A stretch of 64,000 bases of DNA from an uncultured Alphaproteobacteria bacterium (GCA_934273635.1 CAKQSV010000002.1:1-64000), one strand, 5' to 3'; shown: positions 24,934 to 33,471, counted from the first letter of the stretch. Notes: generated by a model not told the origin, from the sequence alone. A program made the numbers and translations.

Positions 24934-24984
24934 ATACCCCTAATGGGTATATTTTTTTATATACCCCCATACCGTATTTGTCAA
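24934..24984 (-). promoter_or_regulatory. Metal-regulated promoter with two CsoR-like operator dyads
   Basis: Reverse-strand TTGACA (24984-24979) and TATAAA (24961-24956) are 17 bp apart. The spacer is an imperfect dyad (ATACGG..GGGTAT). A second, perfect dyad ATACCC-N5-GGGTAT lies just downstream at 24950-24934, about where transcription would start. The dyads resemble operators of the CsoR/CstR/InrS repressor family. The same arrangement recurs before the CDF gene. Confidence 0.75.
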
Positions 24985-25041
24985 TTATTTTTTTGGGTTT
25001 TAGAGAGTATGATGAAAAAGTACTGAAAAGGATAAATGCCA

Positions 25042-26313
25042 ATGAAAGCGTATAAGATTATCGGGATTATGACCGGAAACTCTATGGACGCCATTGATAT
25101 GGTACTGACAGAATTTGACGGCGAGAATATTAGGGATATTTGCACTTTTTCGCAGCCCTATACCCCCGATATGCAGCAAAGAGCCGAGCGGCTGCGGGCG
25201 CAGGTGCGTGGGCGCAATCGCGAGCAAATTTCCGCCCTGCCCGATTTTGAGCCGTTTCATAACGACTATGTGCGACAGATTGCTGATTGCGTCAACCAAA
25301 TGTGCGCTGAAAATCAGCTTGATAAAACCCGAATTGACGCGATTGGCTTTCACGGCAAGACGCTTGACCACAATCCCCCCTCAAAGGCGCGGCGGGACGG
25401 CTCGCAACCGTACACCCTGCAAATCGGGTCGGGACAGATGTTGGCGGATTTGACCGGTATTCAGACGGTTTATGACTTTCGTTCCGACTATATTATGCGT
25501 GGTTTTGAGGGCGCGCCGTTGGTGGCGCCGCACAATGCTCATATTGCACAAATTGAGGGAGACGGCTGTTATTATAACGGAGGAAACACCGCTAATTTTG
25601 CGCTTATTCAAAAGGGTAAAGCGCTGATTTATGCCGACGCCGGTCCTTTTAATGAATATGTTGACAACTATATTCGGATGCATACAAATCTCGCTTTTGA
25701 CAAAGACGGGCAATACGGCTCGCAAGGCTGTTTGAACAAAGAGCTGTTGCAGAAATTGTTTGACCTCGGGCGCACGTATTATGAAGCGATGTTGTCCAAA
25801 TCAGGCGATCCCGCCTATTATAAAAAAGACGAAGTTTTTGCGCTGTTGGACGATACCGACTGTCGATTTGTCGATAAAGTGCGCACACTGGAATACTTTG
25901 CCGCTTATATTGCGGCTCAGGCATTGACGTTGGTGCCTAGTGATATTGAATTATCGCCGCGTTTTGTGTGGTTTGGCGGCGGGTGGAAAAATCCAGTTGT
26001 CGGCGAAGATTTTAGAAATTTACTGCGCGGCGACGGTTATGTTTTGCCCGAACACAAAAAAGCGTTTGCCAAATTGCAACAGTGCTTGGGGCAGTCGGTG
26101 ACGGCGGAATATTCAAAATTCGGCACTTATATGGAGGCGCGCCTGTTTGCTGAGTTGGCATATTATTATTTAACGAAGCAAACTTGGGCATTGCCGGAAG
26201 TGATTAATACCGGACAAAGTTTAATATGCGGTATATCCGCCCAGCCACACACACCGCAAAAACAATACACAGATATGTTCAGCCGCGCCGCAAACGGTTG
26301 GTCGTCGCGTTAA
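25042..26313 (+). CDS. anmK: Anhydro-N-acetylmuramic acid kinase-like protein
   Basis: 423 residues, longer than the usual 370 or so. AnmK phosphorylates and opens 1,6-anhydroMurNAc from recycled peptidoglycan. Family landmarks are recognisable but divergent: GIMTGNSMDAIDMV for the phosphate-binding loop (usually SGTS-x-DG-x-D), IGFHGKTLDH, TLQIGSG, VYDFRSDYIMRGFEGAPLV, YADAGPFNEYVDNY for the D-x-GPGN-x-x-D region with both Asp kept, and WFGGGWKNP. Start 25042 has AAAAGG at 10 nt; ATG 25036 is an alternative. It diverges from the metallothionein-like gene and precedes the metal-regulated CDF gene without sharing a visible operator. Confidence 0.85.
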   Translation: MKAYKIIGIMTGNSMDAIDMVLTEFDGENIRDICTFSQPYTPDMQQRAERLRAQVRGRNREQISALPDFEPFHNDYVRQIADCVNQMCAENQLDKTRIDAIGFHGKTLDHNPPSKARRDGSQPYTLQIGSGQMLADLTGIQTVYDFRSDYIMRGFEGAPLVAPHNAHIAQIEGDGCYYNGGNTANFALIQKGKALIYADAGPFNEYVDNYIRMHTNLAFDKDGQYGSQGCLNKELLQKLFDLGRTYYEAMLSKSGDPAYYKKDEVFALLDDTDCRFVDKVRTLEYFAAYIAAQALTLVPSDIELSPRFVWFGGGWKNPVVGEDFRNLLRGDGYVLPEHKKAFAKLQQCLGQSVTAEYSKFGTYMEARLFAELAYYYLTKQTWALPEVINTGQSLICGISAQPHTPQKQYTDMFSRAANGWSSR

Positions 26314-26322
26314 AATATGGAC

Positions 26323-26351
26323 TTGACACATACCCACAATGGGTATATCGC
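26323..26351 (+). promoter_or_regulatory. Metal-regulated promoter with CsoR-like dyad
   Basis: TTGACA (26323-26328) and a weak TATCGC (26346-26351) are exactly 17 bp apart. The entire spacer is the dyad CATACCCACAATGGGTA. A repressor bound there would cover both elements. It matches the operators found 1.4 kb to the left. Confidence 0.75.
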
Positions 26352-26386
26352 TTTAAGAAAATATATTGTTTGTCGGAGAAAAAAAG

Positions 26387-27292
26387 ATGAATACAAAAGT
26401 TGCGGAACACTCTCACCACGGGCATCATCACCATCATGAAATCAGTGAAAAGACGGTTAAATATCTGCTGATTTCATTTATTATCAATATGTTGCTGACG
26501 GTTGTAGAGATTGTCGGCGGTATTATTGCCGGCAGTGTGTCGCTTATCGGAGATGCTTTGCACAACACCTCTGACGCGTTTTCAATCTTGATTGCGGTTA
26601 TCGCCTTCAAAATCGGGCGCAAAAAAGCCGACGGCAAATACACTTACGGCTTTAAGCGCGCGGAGGTTATCGGCGGCTTTGTTAATTTGATTTTGCTGTT
26701 TATTGCCGGTGCGTATCTGTTGGTTGAAGGGGTTGAGCGCTTAATCTCTCCGCAAGAGATTGACGGCGGCATTATCGTTTGGGTTTCGGTGGCGGCTTTG
26801 ATTATTGACGCGGCAACAGCCAAACTTTCGCACCACGGTTCTGACCACAACACCAATATGCGTATGGTTTTTCTGCATAATCTGGCAGACGCTTTGGGCT
26901 CGGTCGGCGTGATTATCTCGGGCTTGTGCGTAATGTGGTTTGGCGTTTATTTTGTGGACGGTTTGGTTGCTTTGATGATTGCCGCTTATATGATTTATCA
27001 GTCGGTGGTATCGTTCCCGAAAATCGTGAATATTTTGATGAACGCCGCGCCGGAGGGTTTAGACCTGCAAAAGGTTAAGGACGAGCTGCAAAAGATTGAA
27101 GGCGTTTGCGATGTGCACCACCTGCACGTCTGGTGCGTGAGCGAACAAGAGGTCTCGCTTGAGTGCCATATTGTGGCTACCGACACTCAAATTGTGCAAC
27201 AAGCGGCACACGCTTTGCACGACAAGTTCGGCATTGAGCACTGCAATATTCAGATTGAGGCCGAGCACTCCTGCCACAAGTGTAATCTTTAG
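26387..27292 (+). CDS. Cation diffusion facilitator (CDF) exporter
   Basis: 301 residues. CDF proteins export Zn and related divalent metals in exchange for protons across the inner membrane. A His-rich N-terminus (HSHHGHHHHHE) leads to six membrane segments. The H-x3-D metal motif is present in segment 2 (HNTSD) and segment 5 (HNLAD), as in zinc-type members. The C-terminal cytoplasmic domain has VCDVHHLHVWCVSEQEVSLECHIV and ends in a Cys/His tail (HSCHKCNL). ATG 26387 has GGAG at about 9 nt. The dyad-containing promoter is 36 nt upstream. Confidence 0.95.
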   Translation: MNTKVAEHSHHGHHHHHEISEKTVKYLLISFIINMLLTVVEIVGGIIAGSVSLIGDALHNTSDAFSILIAVIAFKIGRKKADGKYTYGFKRAEVIGGFVNLILLFIAGAYLLVEGVERLISPQEIDGGIIVWVSVAALIIDAATAKLSHHGSDHNTNMRMVFLHNLADALGSVGVIISGLCVMWFGVYFVDGLVALMIAAYMIYQSVVSFPKIVNILMNAAPEGLDLQKVKDELQKIEGVCDVHHLHVWCVSEQEVSLECHIVATDTQIVQQAAHALHDKFGIEHCNIQIEAEHSCHKCNL

Positions 27293-27294
27293 GG

Positions 27295-28482
27295 CTATTG
27301 TTTGAGCGAGACGACCGGCGCGCGGCTATCGACATAGCGCGCCAAGCTCTCTCCGAACGTCGAACGGATGTATTTGGTCAAATCGGACGGACGTGGTGAA
27401 AAGTTCTCGGCCTCGGTCTGCGCCTGCAACAGCTCGGTAATTTTTAACTTTTCCTCCAACATATCACGTTTTTTATCGGCGTCAGGAACACCAAAATAAG
27501 TCGCAAGGTTGAACATAACATGCGCTTTGTGATAGTCCGCCTCGACACGATTGCCGGAGGCGTAAATATTACCAAGTGTTAAAATGGCGCTGACATTGCC
27601 CTGATTGGCGGCGCGGGTATAATAACGCAGAGCGTTGGTGTAGTTTTGGGTCACACCCAAGCCGTGTTCATACAAATAGCCTAGCATATATTGCGCCTCG
27701 TCATAGTTTTTGTCAGCGGCATAGCGGATGTTTTCAACCGCTTTACGGTTATTCTGCGGCACGCCGACGCCTTTCAGATAAGCATAACCCAACAGATATT
27801 TACCGGTCGGGTTGCCTTTTTCCGCCGCTTTTTTCAGCAAATCTACCGCCGCCTCGGTATTGCCCAAACTGTCTTTGCTACTCAGGTAAATCACCGCCAA
27901 ATTCAGGGTTGCCTCGGTATTGCCCAAATCACTGGCTTTGGCGAACAGCTCGGCGGCACGGTCAATATCTTTATGCACGCCGACACCGCTGTAATACAAA
28001 CTGCCCAGATTGTTGACAGCCACGTCATCACCGCTTTGCGCCGCAAGGTTATAATATTCAAATGCCTTGCGATAGTTTATCTCTAACCCGTTAAGCCCAT
28101 AAAGATTCATATACCCAAGGTTCATCAACGCATCAACATCGCCACTTTCGGCCTGTTTGTACATACGTTGCATAAACGCTTCCTGCGTTTCGTTTTGCTG
28201 CGGTTGCACTGCCTCTTGGTCGCCGTCGCCAAACAAAGAAAAGCCCAAAAACGACATAATACCCTTGCCTTCTTTGGCGGTTCCTTTGGTTTGCGCCTTG
28301 TTCTCGTCTATTTTTTCTTGCAGAGACTCTTTGGTAAACTCCTTGGCCTCGCCTTTTTCTTTATTGACAATAATGCCGTCAGTCAACGATATGGTTGCCG
28401 AGCCGGCCTCCGCCGCGTTGCAGATTGAAGTTTGAGACAACAGAGCGGCCACAAAACCCGCCATAATGATATGCTTTTGCAT
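27295..28482 (-). CDS. Secreted Sel1-repeat protein
   Basis: 395 residues. A signal peptide (MQKHIIMAGFVAALLSQTSICNAAEA) is followed by a charged linker and then about seven Sel1-like repeats (about 130-360) with the A-x-x-x-L-G-x-x-Y-x-x-G-x-G pattern, for example LGYMNLYGLNG, LGSLYYSGVGV, LGYAYLKGVGV and LGYLYEHGLGV. Sel1 proteins are periplasmic adaptors, often in signalling or envelope homeostasis. A longer frame reaches 28587, but ATG 28482 has GAGGAT and gives the signal peptide. The 3' end is 2 nt from the converging CDF gene. Confidence 0.9.
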   Translation of the reverse strand: MQKHIIMAGFVAALLSQTSICNAAEAGSATISLTDGIIVNKEKGEAKEFTKESLQEKIDENKAQTKGTAKEGKGIMSFLGFSLFGDGDQEAVQPQQNETQEAFMQRMYKQAESGDVDALMNLGYMNLYGLNGLEINYRKAFEYYNLAAQSGDDVAVNNLGSLYYSGVGVHKDIDRAAELFAKASDLGNTEATLNLAVIYLSSKDSLGNTEAAVDLLKKAAEKGNPTGKYLLGYAYLKGVGVPQNNRKAVENIRYAADKNYDEAQYMLGYLYEHGLGVTQNYTNALRYYTRAANQGNVSAILTLGNIYASGNRVEADYHKAHVMFNLATYFGVPDADKKRDMLEEKLKITELLQAQTEAENFSPRPSDLTKYIRSTFGESLARYVDSRAPVVSLKQ

Positions 28483-28555
28483 TTTATCCTCGAGTACAAA
28501 AAAAATAAAAAACATCGGGAACAGTGTAACACGATATTTTTGTTTCATACAACAG

Positions 28556-28584
28556 AAAAGAGCGGAAACTCCGCTCTTTTTTTT
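28556..28584 (-). terminator. Rho-independent terminator of flagellin 2
   Basis: AAAAGAGCGGA pairs with TCCGCTCTTTT around a 3-nt AAC loop. It lies between flagellin 2 and the Sel1 gene, and the T-rich flank is present on either strand. Confidence 0.85.
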
Positions 28585-28619
28585 CAAACCGTTGATATAT
28601 CCGTCTTGAAGACAGTTGA

Positions 28620-29939
28620 CTATTGGAACAACTGCAACACAGACTGAGAAGCCTGAGACGCCAAACTCAAAGAGTTGACCGCCAACTGTTGTCTGGTTTG
28701 CAAAGCCAACATATTTGCCGACTCTTCGTTCATATCCGCCAAAGTCAATTTGTCGGCGCCTTCTTCCAGAACATTCACCAAATTTTCGGTAAACTCTTCG
28801 CGAGTCTGCAAAATGGAGTAGTTGTTACCGAATTTTGAAGACATATTGCGCAGAGAAGAAATCGCGGCGTCAACTTTTTCTAAAGAGGCGTCAATGCCCT
28901 CATTGGTACCCCAATCAGTGGCTTTAACCAAGCCCAAACCTTCGGCAGAGGCGTCATCACCCTCAATAACCAAATTGGAGCTGCGGTCTTCATTGAAGAC
29001 AACCGTCAAACTGTCTTTTTGTAACAGGTTGACACCTTTATAGCCTGAATCTTTGGCCAAATCAGTAATCTGTTCCAACAAGTCGTTGAACTGTTGCATA
29101 TAGTTCACACGAGAAGAACTGCCGGTGGTACCGTCCAAGGTCAAGCCGTTAGCCGAACCCGAAACTTTTGCCTCAACGCCGTTATCCGACTCGATGGTTA
29201 AGCTCTTGCCGTCATCTGATGCCACAGCCTTCAGCCCCTCAATCGCATTGCCGGCGTCATCAGTCAAACCGGTCAACGCGGTGTTGATGGTGTTCACAAC
29301 ATCTGTCAATGAAGTGGCGGAAGACGAATCAACATAAACAGGGTCAGACTTGCCGTTGACTGAAATTTTGAAAGAATAACCGTCAATCGAAGCGGTATGC
29401 GTTCCGGCATTGTCATCTTTGATTGTAATTTTGCCGGTTGTCTCGTCATATTCTGCTTCTGCAGCCGTCACTTTGGGATCAGCCGTATTTTTCAAATAAT
29501 CGGCAATTTCAGTCGCCAACTTTGCACCGGTTTTATCAGATTCGATAGTGTAATCTTTGCTGTCCAACGAAAAGGTGTATTTGACCTTAGCGGGAGTGGT
29601 TGAAAACTCGCCCTTAGCGGCAACTTGTCTTGAGGACTGGTCGCGAGCGGAGTTAGCCACAGCTTTGGCCTGTTCCACAAAAGAGGTAATGCTCTCAATA
29701 CCTTCGTTTGCGGCTTTAACGGTAGAAATACCTTGCCCCATACTGTCGAGCAGGGTGTTCAGGTCTCCGGCGCGGTTGTCAAGAGAGCGTGCGGTGTAAT
29801 AAGAGCTCGGGTTATCAAGTGCCGAGTTCACTTTTTGTCCGGTAGACAAGCGTTCTTGCGTTTTATCCATCAAGTTTGCAGTGTTCTGCAAAGACAACAG
29901 GTTCGAACGCATACTTGCGGTTAATGAAATGTCAGACAT
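28620..29939 (-). CDS. Flagellin 2 (long form)
   Basis: 439 residues. The terminal D0/D1 regions are nearly the same as in flagellin 1 (SMRSNLLSLQNTANLMDKTQERLSTG at the start, NMLALQTRQQLAVNSLSLASQASQSVLQLFQ at the end). About 165 extra residues are inserted after QAKAVANSARDQSS and make a surface domain with repeated beta motifs (GKITIKDDN, GKSLTIESDN) and flagellin-IN-like character. ATG 29939 is chosen because GGAGG lies 5 nt upstream. It has its own terminator and is unlinked to other flagellar genes. No clear flagellar promoter was found. Confidence 0.95.
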   Translation of the reverse strand: MSDISLTASMRSNLLSLQNTANLMDKTQERLSTGQKVNSALDNPSSYYTARSLDNRAGDLNTLLDSMGQGISTVKAANEGIESITSFVEQAKAVANSARDQSSRQVAAKGEFSTTPAKVKYTFSLDSKDYTIESDKTGAKLATEIADYLKNTADPKVTAAEAEYDETTGKITIKDDNAGTHTASIDGYSFKISVNGKSDPVYVDSSSATSLTDVVNTINTALTGLTDDAGNAIEGLKAVASDDGKSLTIESDNGVEAKVSGSANGLTLDGTTGSSSRVNYMQQFNDLLEQITDLAKDSGYKGVNLLQKDSLTVVFNEDRSSNLVIEGDDASAEGLGLVKATDWGTNEGIDASLEKVDAAISSLRNMSSKFGNNYSILQTREEFTENLVNVLEEGADKLTLADMNEESANMLALQTRQQLAVNSLSLASQASQSVLQLFQ

Positions 29940-30515
29940 ATTTTCCTCCAACGGTTTTTTAGTTTGATTAAATAGTTAACAAAAAATTAACCTCTTACAA
30001 TATTTTTTTTAAACTTAATAACAAGAGATTACAATTTGTTAGGCTATTTGCTAAAATTTCAAATGCAAAATGCGTGCCAAATTGCCGATTTTTATGATAT
30101 AAAATAGATTTTTTGCAAAAAAGTGACAAAAATCGTCATTAATTTTATTGTTTGTTAAGCAATATTATGGTATATTGAGAATAGCAAAATACTATTATAT
30201 TCTATTACTTACACTATCATTATTAACTTTCATACCTTAAGATTTCCAATAAAAAAATAAAATTAAAATAATTTTGGATTTGCTTATGAACGGTTTGATT
30301 GCGATAGTATATGTAATAGCCTTTACATATATCTCTCTTACATCCACGGATGCCCTAAGAGAACTTTTAAACTTTCATTTCATTATATAACAATATATTG
30401 AGGTCGCAGTGAAATTTCTTTATTTTTTTTAGAGATTGTTCCTGTCTGTACTTCAAAAACCCATTAGACCACCAAATCGAAGGGATATTAAAATAACAAT
30501 AAAAAAAATAATCAT
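29940..30515. other. Long AT-rich intergenic region, junction with foreign-looking segment
   Basis: 576 bases without a convincing gene. The left part is the flagellin 2 leader and promoter region. From about 30.1 kb the character changes: very AT-rich, no Shine-Dalgarno before the next ATG (only A-rich sequence), and a TAATTTTG at 30268-30275 that fits the Bacteroidota -7 pattern TAnnTTTG, without a clear -33. The exact junction cannot be placed by eye. A 34-codon frame inside is not supported. Confidence 0.6.
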
Positions 30516-31724
30516 ATGAAAACTTTTAAATTTTTCGCAATCGCTATTATCGCTCTTTTCACAGTTGTTAACTTCTCATCTTGTGATTCATCATTTGACG
30601 AGAAAGAGTTTATGATTTCTAAGCCAGATAACAAGCCAGATGATAACAACGGTGATGACAACAAAGATGGTGACTGGGGTACGATTTTGGATAAGACTTT
30701 TGGCACTTCTGTTGACAACTGGACATCAAAAATCGTTCTTCAGAAGCAGGATGGATCTATCGTTGAATTTAAGGTGAACCTTCCTTTCAGCTGTGACCTC
30801 GGAGGTGATGAATATACAACTACTGAAACAACCGATGCTTCTGCATTTGTTGAATTAGCAGCTGCCGACACAACATCTACTCCTTGGACTGCAGACGGAA
30901 ACGGAAACTATCTGAGAAAGATTACTCGCACTCAGGTTGTTAAGTTCTCTAAGTTCACACGTACACTCGTTTCTTCTCATTGGGAGGCTTATCGCTTTAT
31001 CAATGGTAAGAAGGAGTATTTCGAGACTGCTACTGAAAAGGCAAACTTCAACCGCAATGACCAAAATGTTTCTGAAATTGAGAACGACAACAAGAAATAC
31101 GAGCGCGAAAGCAATCTTGTTTCTATGGCTCTCGTCTTCAACAAAGAAAACTTTGAGGCTAAGGCTACTACTTTTGTAGACCGCGAATTGAAGTCTGACG
31201 AAACTCCTGACACTCCTGAGGTTATGCCTGATGCTGATTTGAACGTTGACCAGATTGTTAAGGTTTCTGAACTTACAAGTTCTCCTGAATACAATGCAAG
31301 CAACAACAAAATCGTTAAGTGGCACACCGTAGGTTTGATTGAGACCACCGACAAGTACTATGTATATGTTGACGGCGCAATCACAACATCTTGGAAAAAG
31401 ACATCTCTCGCTGCTTCAAGCAAGTACAACAGTGCTATGCTTGACGGTAACAACTGGGTTCCTGCTGTTATTTCTATGGATACTAAGGGTTGGACTTATA
31501 CATGTCAGTACGCAGACAATTCTTACAAAACAAGAACTGTCGACATGAATTTGGCTCTCTCTTCAGGCATCAAGAACTTCACCAAGAACAACGCAGCTGA
31601 GGTTTCTCCTTTTGTAAAGACTATCGTCGATACAAAAACTTATAGCGGTAAAAAGTTCGTTTCTGTCAGCGCTTATAACGTTGATGGTAGAATGTACTTG
31701 GCTTACACCGTTGCAGAGAAGTAA
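30516..31724 (+). CDS. Bacteroidota-type surface lipoprotein, unknown function
   Basis: 402 residues. The signal MKTFKFFAIAIIALFTVVNFSSC ends in a typical lipobox with Cys23, followed by a D/N/G/K-rich tether (KPDNKPDDNNGDDNKDGDWG). The rest is a beta-rich protein with many Thr, Ser and Asp, as in exported lipoproteins of Prevotella-like bacteria. No known domain is recognised. Codon use (GCT, TCT, AAG, CTC) and the absence of a ribosome-binding site differ from the flanking genes. With the next gene it forms a two-gene segment that looks acquired, or it could be a mis-joined assembly. Confidence 0.8.
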   Translation: MKTFKFFAIAIIALFTVVNFSSCDSSFDEKEFMISKPDNKPDDNNGDDNKDGDWGTILDKTFGTSVDNWTSKIVLQKQDGSIVEFKVNLPFSCDLGGDEYTTTETTDASAFVELAAADTTSTPWTADGNGNYLRKITRTQVVKFSKFTRTLVSSHWEAYRFINGKKEYFETATEKANFNRNDQNVSEIENDNKKYERESNLVSMALVFNKENFEAKATTFVDRELKSDETPDTPEVMPDADLNVDQIVKVSELTSSPEYNASNNKIVKWHTVGLIETTDKYYVYVDGAITTSWKKTSLAASSKYNSAMLDGNNWVPAVISMDTKGWTYTCQYADNSYKTRTVDMNLALSSGIKNFTKNNAAEVSPFVKTIVDTKTYSGKKFVSVSAYNVDGRMYLAYTVAEK

Positions 31725-31822
31725 AATTCTTTGTTAAGTAAGTGGAAACTTTTTTATTTTAATCAATTTTTTTATTCATCCGTTCTGAGCGCTCGCGTTT
31801 GGAACACAAATTTCTTAAGATT

Positions 31823-32542
31823 ATGAAGAATTCAGTTAAAAATATCATCGTAGTTGTTTTTCTGATCATGGTATCAGTAGTAGCTAATGCACAAAACGCA
31901 GGCATCATCGCCGGCGTTGGCAACTCTAAGGGTTGCTTCCACGGTGCGGTTATTGACGGTACTGTTCACATTGAGAACTGTAACGGTTTTTACGCAGCTC
32001 CAGTTGTTGGTGTTTCTAATGTGTCATATGACAATGATGAGACATCTACTTCTACAACTGCTGTAAAGTTCGGTGCTCAGGTTGGTTATCGTCACGGTAT
32101 ACTTCGTCCTGAGGTATCTGCTTATTACTCTACCAAGATGACAATTGAAGATCATCAGTACAGCGCCCCTGAGCTTGGTGCTGCATTGAATATCGACTTC
32201 AATCGCCATTCAACAGTTGATGTTTTTGTTGCTCCTACGGTTGCTTACAAGTTTGTAAAAAGCCACAAGGAACTCGAAAGTGAGACTGTTAAGGTCAATA
32301 TTCCATACGAAGGCAACTGCTTTATGTATGGTGCAAAGGCAGGTATGATGATTAAAGTTGGCAAACCGGCTCACACAAAGAGCGTGGTTATGAACGGCAA
32401 GAGCGTTAAATACGTTAGCCACAGCCAGCTTTTCGTTAAGATTGAGGCTTCTTATCAGACAGGTAGCGTAAGCAAGCCTGCAGGTGATAAGCTGACATTA
32501 AATGAGATTGGTGCTACGGCTTCCCTCGTTTGGAAGTTCTAG
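31823..32542 (+). CDS. Outer-membrane beta-barrel-like protein, Bacteroidota-type
   Basis: 239 residues. The signal peptide (MKNSVKNIIVVVFLIMVSVVANAQ) ends in the ANAQ cleavage site frequent in Bacteroidota. The mature part shows alternating hydrophobic strands (GAQVGYRHGILRPEVSAYY, FVAPTVAYKFV, LFVKIEASYQTG) and ends in Phe (ASLVWKF), the BAM recognition pattern of outer-membrane barrels. ATG 31823 lacks a Shine-Dalgarno; a TTG at 31799 is less likely. It lies 98 nt after the lipoprotein gene and is followed by a strong terminator. Function unknown. Confidence 0.8.
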   Translation: MKNSVKNIIVVVFLIMVSVVANAQNAGIIAGVGNSKGCFHGAVIDGTVHIENCNGFYAAPVVGVSNVSYDNDETSTSTTAVKFGAQVGYRHGILRPEVSAYYSTKMTIEDHQYSAPELGAALNIDFNRHSTVDVFVAPTVAYKFVKSHKELESETVKVNIPYEGNCFMYGAKAGMMIKVGKPAHTKSVVMNGKSVKYVSHSQLFVKIEASYQTGSVSKPAGDKLTLNEIGATASLVWKF

Positions 32543-32560
32543 TTTCCAGATATTATTAAT

Positions 32561-32595
32561 AAAGCGGCGGAGAGTTATTCTCCACCGCTTTTTTT
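32561..32595 (+). terminator. Rho-independent terminator at the right end of the foreign-looking segment
   Basis: AAAGCGG-C-GGAGA pairs with TCTCC-A-CCGCTTT around a 5-nt loop with one internal mismatch, followed by T7. The T tract runs into the stop codon of the converging gene. Confidence 0.9.
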
Positions 32596-33352
32596 ATAGC
32601 GCAGAATTGTGACGGTGCGTATCGCAAACACGAAGTTTTTCGTGCCAAACAAAATTATGCTCCCGACAATATTCAGAGGTTATGGTACAAGGTTTGCCGC
32701 CATTTTCAGGGCAAGAATCAAAAAAATTGCCCTCCTTACACCAACCTGTCGTGATACAGCTGTCAACGCCGTTGCCCTGAACATCAAGCAGATAAATATA
32801 AAGCAACGAGCAACAGCCCCATAAAAAAATTAAATTATAGAACCAACTGCAGAGTGTGCCAAACAAAGCCACGAGCAAAGACCAACCTTGATGTTTTGGG
32901 CGACATAATTTTCTTTGTTTGCGGGCTTGACGGTCATATACCACAAAAATCGTCAACACGATAAAAACCAGCTCTATCGCCATACCTGTCGGGAAAGCAA
33001 ACGCGTATTCTCCTAACAAAACCAGAACGGTCAATGCCATAACCACAAACAGAACGTTCAGTATGCCGAGATTGCGCCACCACAAAGGAATATCACTTTG
33101 CTGCCGATGTAGTTTGACATCATACCACCACAGCCACACCAACAAACCCGCCTCAAAGCATGCATACAAGCACGACCACAGCAGAGACAAATCCTGCGAC
33201 AAGGATAAGCACACCAGTCCTAAAGCACCGCTCAAAAGATAAAGGACGAAACAGAGCTTTGCCCAAGGCATAGGTATTTTTTGATGATAAAAACCGAATA
33301 GCCGTCCCCAGATAAAAACCTGCGGGAGAACAAAAATCAAAGTCCATATCAC
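32594..33352 (-). CDS. Multi-pass membrane protein with Cys-rich C-terminal domain
   Basis: 252 residues, family not recognised. About six or seven hydrophobic segments fill residues 1-205 with short basic loops (KLHRQQ, DRQARKQRKLCRPKH). The last 50 residues are a separate domain with six Cys (CITTGWC, SCPENGGKPC, SEYC, RVCDTH), likely disulfide-bonded or metal-binding. The frame is open to 33439, but GTG 33352 has AAAGGAG at 9 nt, whereas upstream starts lack a site and overlap a terminator. It lies downstream of gltX on the same strand. Confidence 0.7.
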   Translation of the reverse strand: MIWTLIFVLPQVFIWGRLFGFYHQKIPMPWAKLCFVLYLLSGALGLVCLSLSQDLSLLWSCLYACFEAGLLVWLWWYDVKLHRQQSDIPLWWRNLGILNVLFVVMALTVLVLLGEYAFAFPTGMAIELVFIVLTIFVVYDRQARKQRKLCRPKHQGWSLLVALFGTLCSWFYNLIFLWGCCSLLYIYLLDVQGNGVDSCITTGWCKEGNFFDSCPENGGKPCTITSEYCREHNFVWHEKLRVCDTHRHNSAL

Positions 33353-33387
33353 GCCCTGTTTCTCCTTTCTGACTGACATATTATGAC

Positions 33388-33450
33388 AAAAAAGCTCCCA
33401 AAAGCGGAACGTGCACCTGACGGAGGGAAATTCCGACACTTGAGGGAGCT
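33388..33450 (-). terminator. Structured terminator after gltX
   Basis: On the reverse strand AGCTCCC (33450-33444) pairs with GGGAGCT (33399-33393), followed by T6. The 44-nt interior contains a second stem (CGGAA with TTCCG). It ends 36 nt before the start of the next gene, so it could also act as an attenuator for it. Confidence 0.55.
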
Positions 33451-33471
33451 GTGATAAAACAAAATATCGTT

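Noticed and set aside
30286..30390. 34-codon hydrophobic frame upstream of the Bacteroidota-type lipoprotein
   Set aside because: Short, AT-rich, no start signal; one chance hydrophobic stretch is expected in such sequence.
30000..32600. Transposon or integrative element carrying the Bacteroidota-type genes
   Set aside because: No transposase, integrase, terminal inverted repeats or target duplication could be found by eye.
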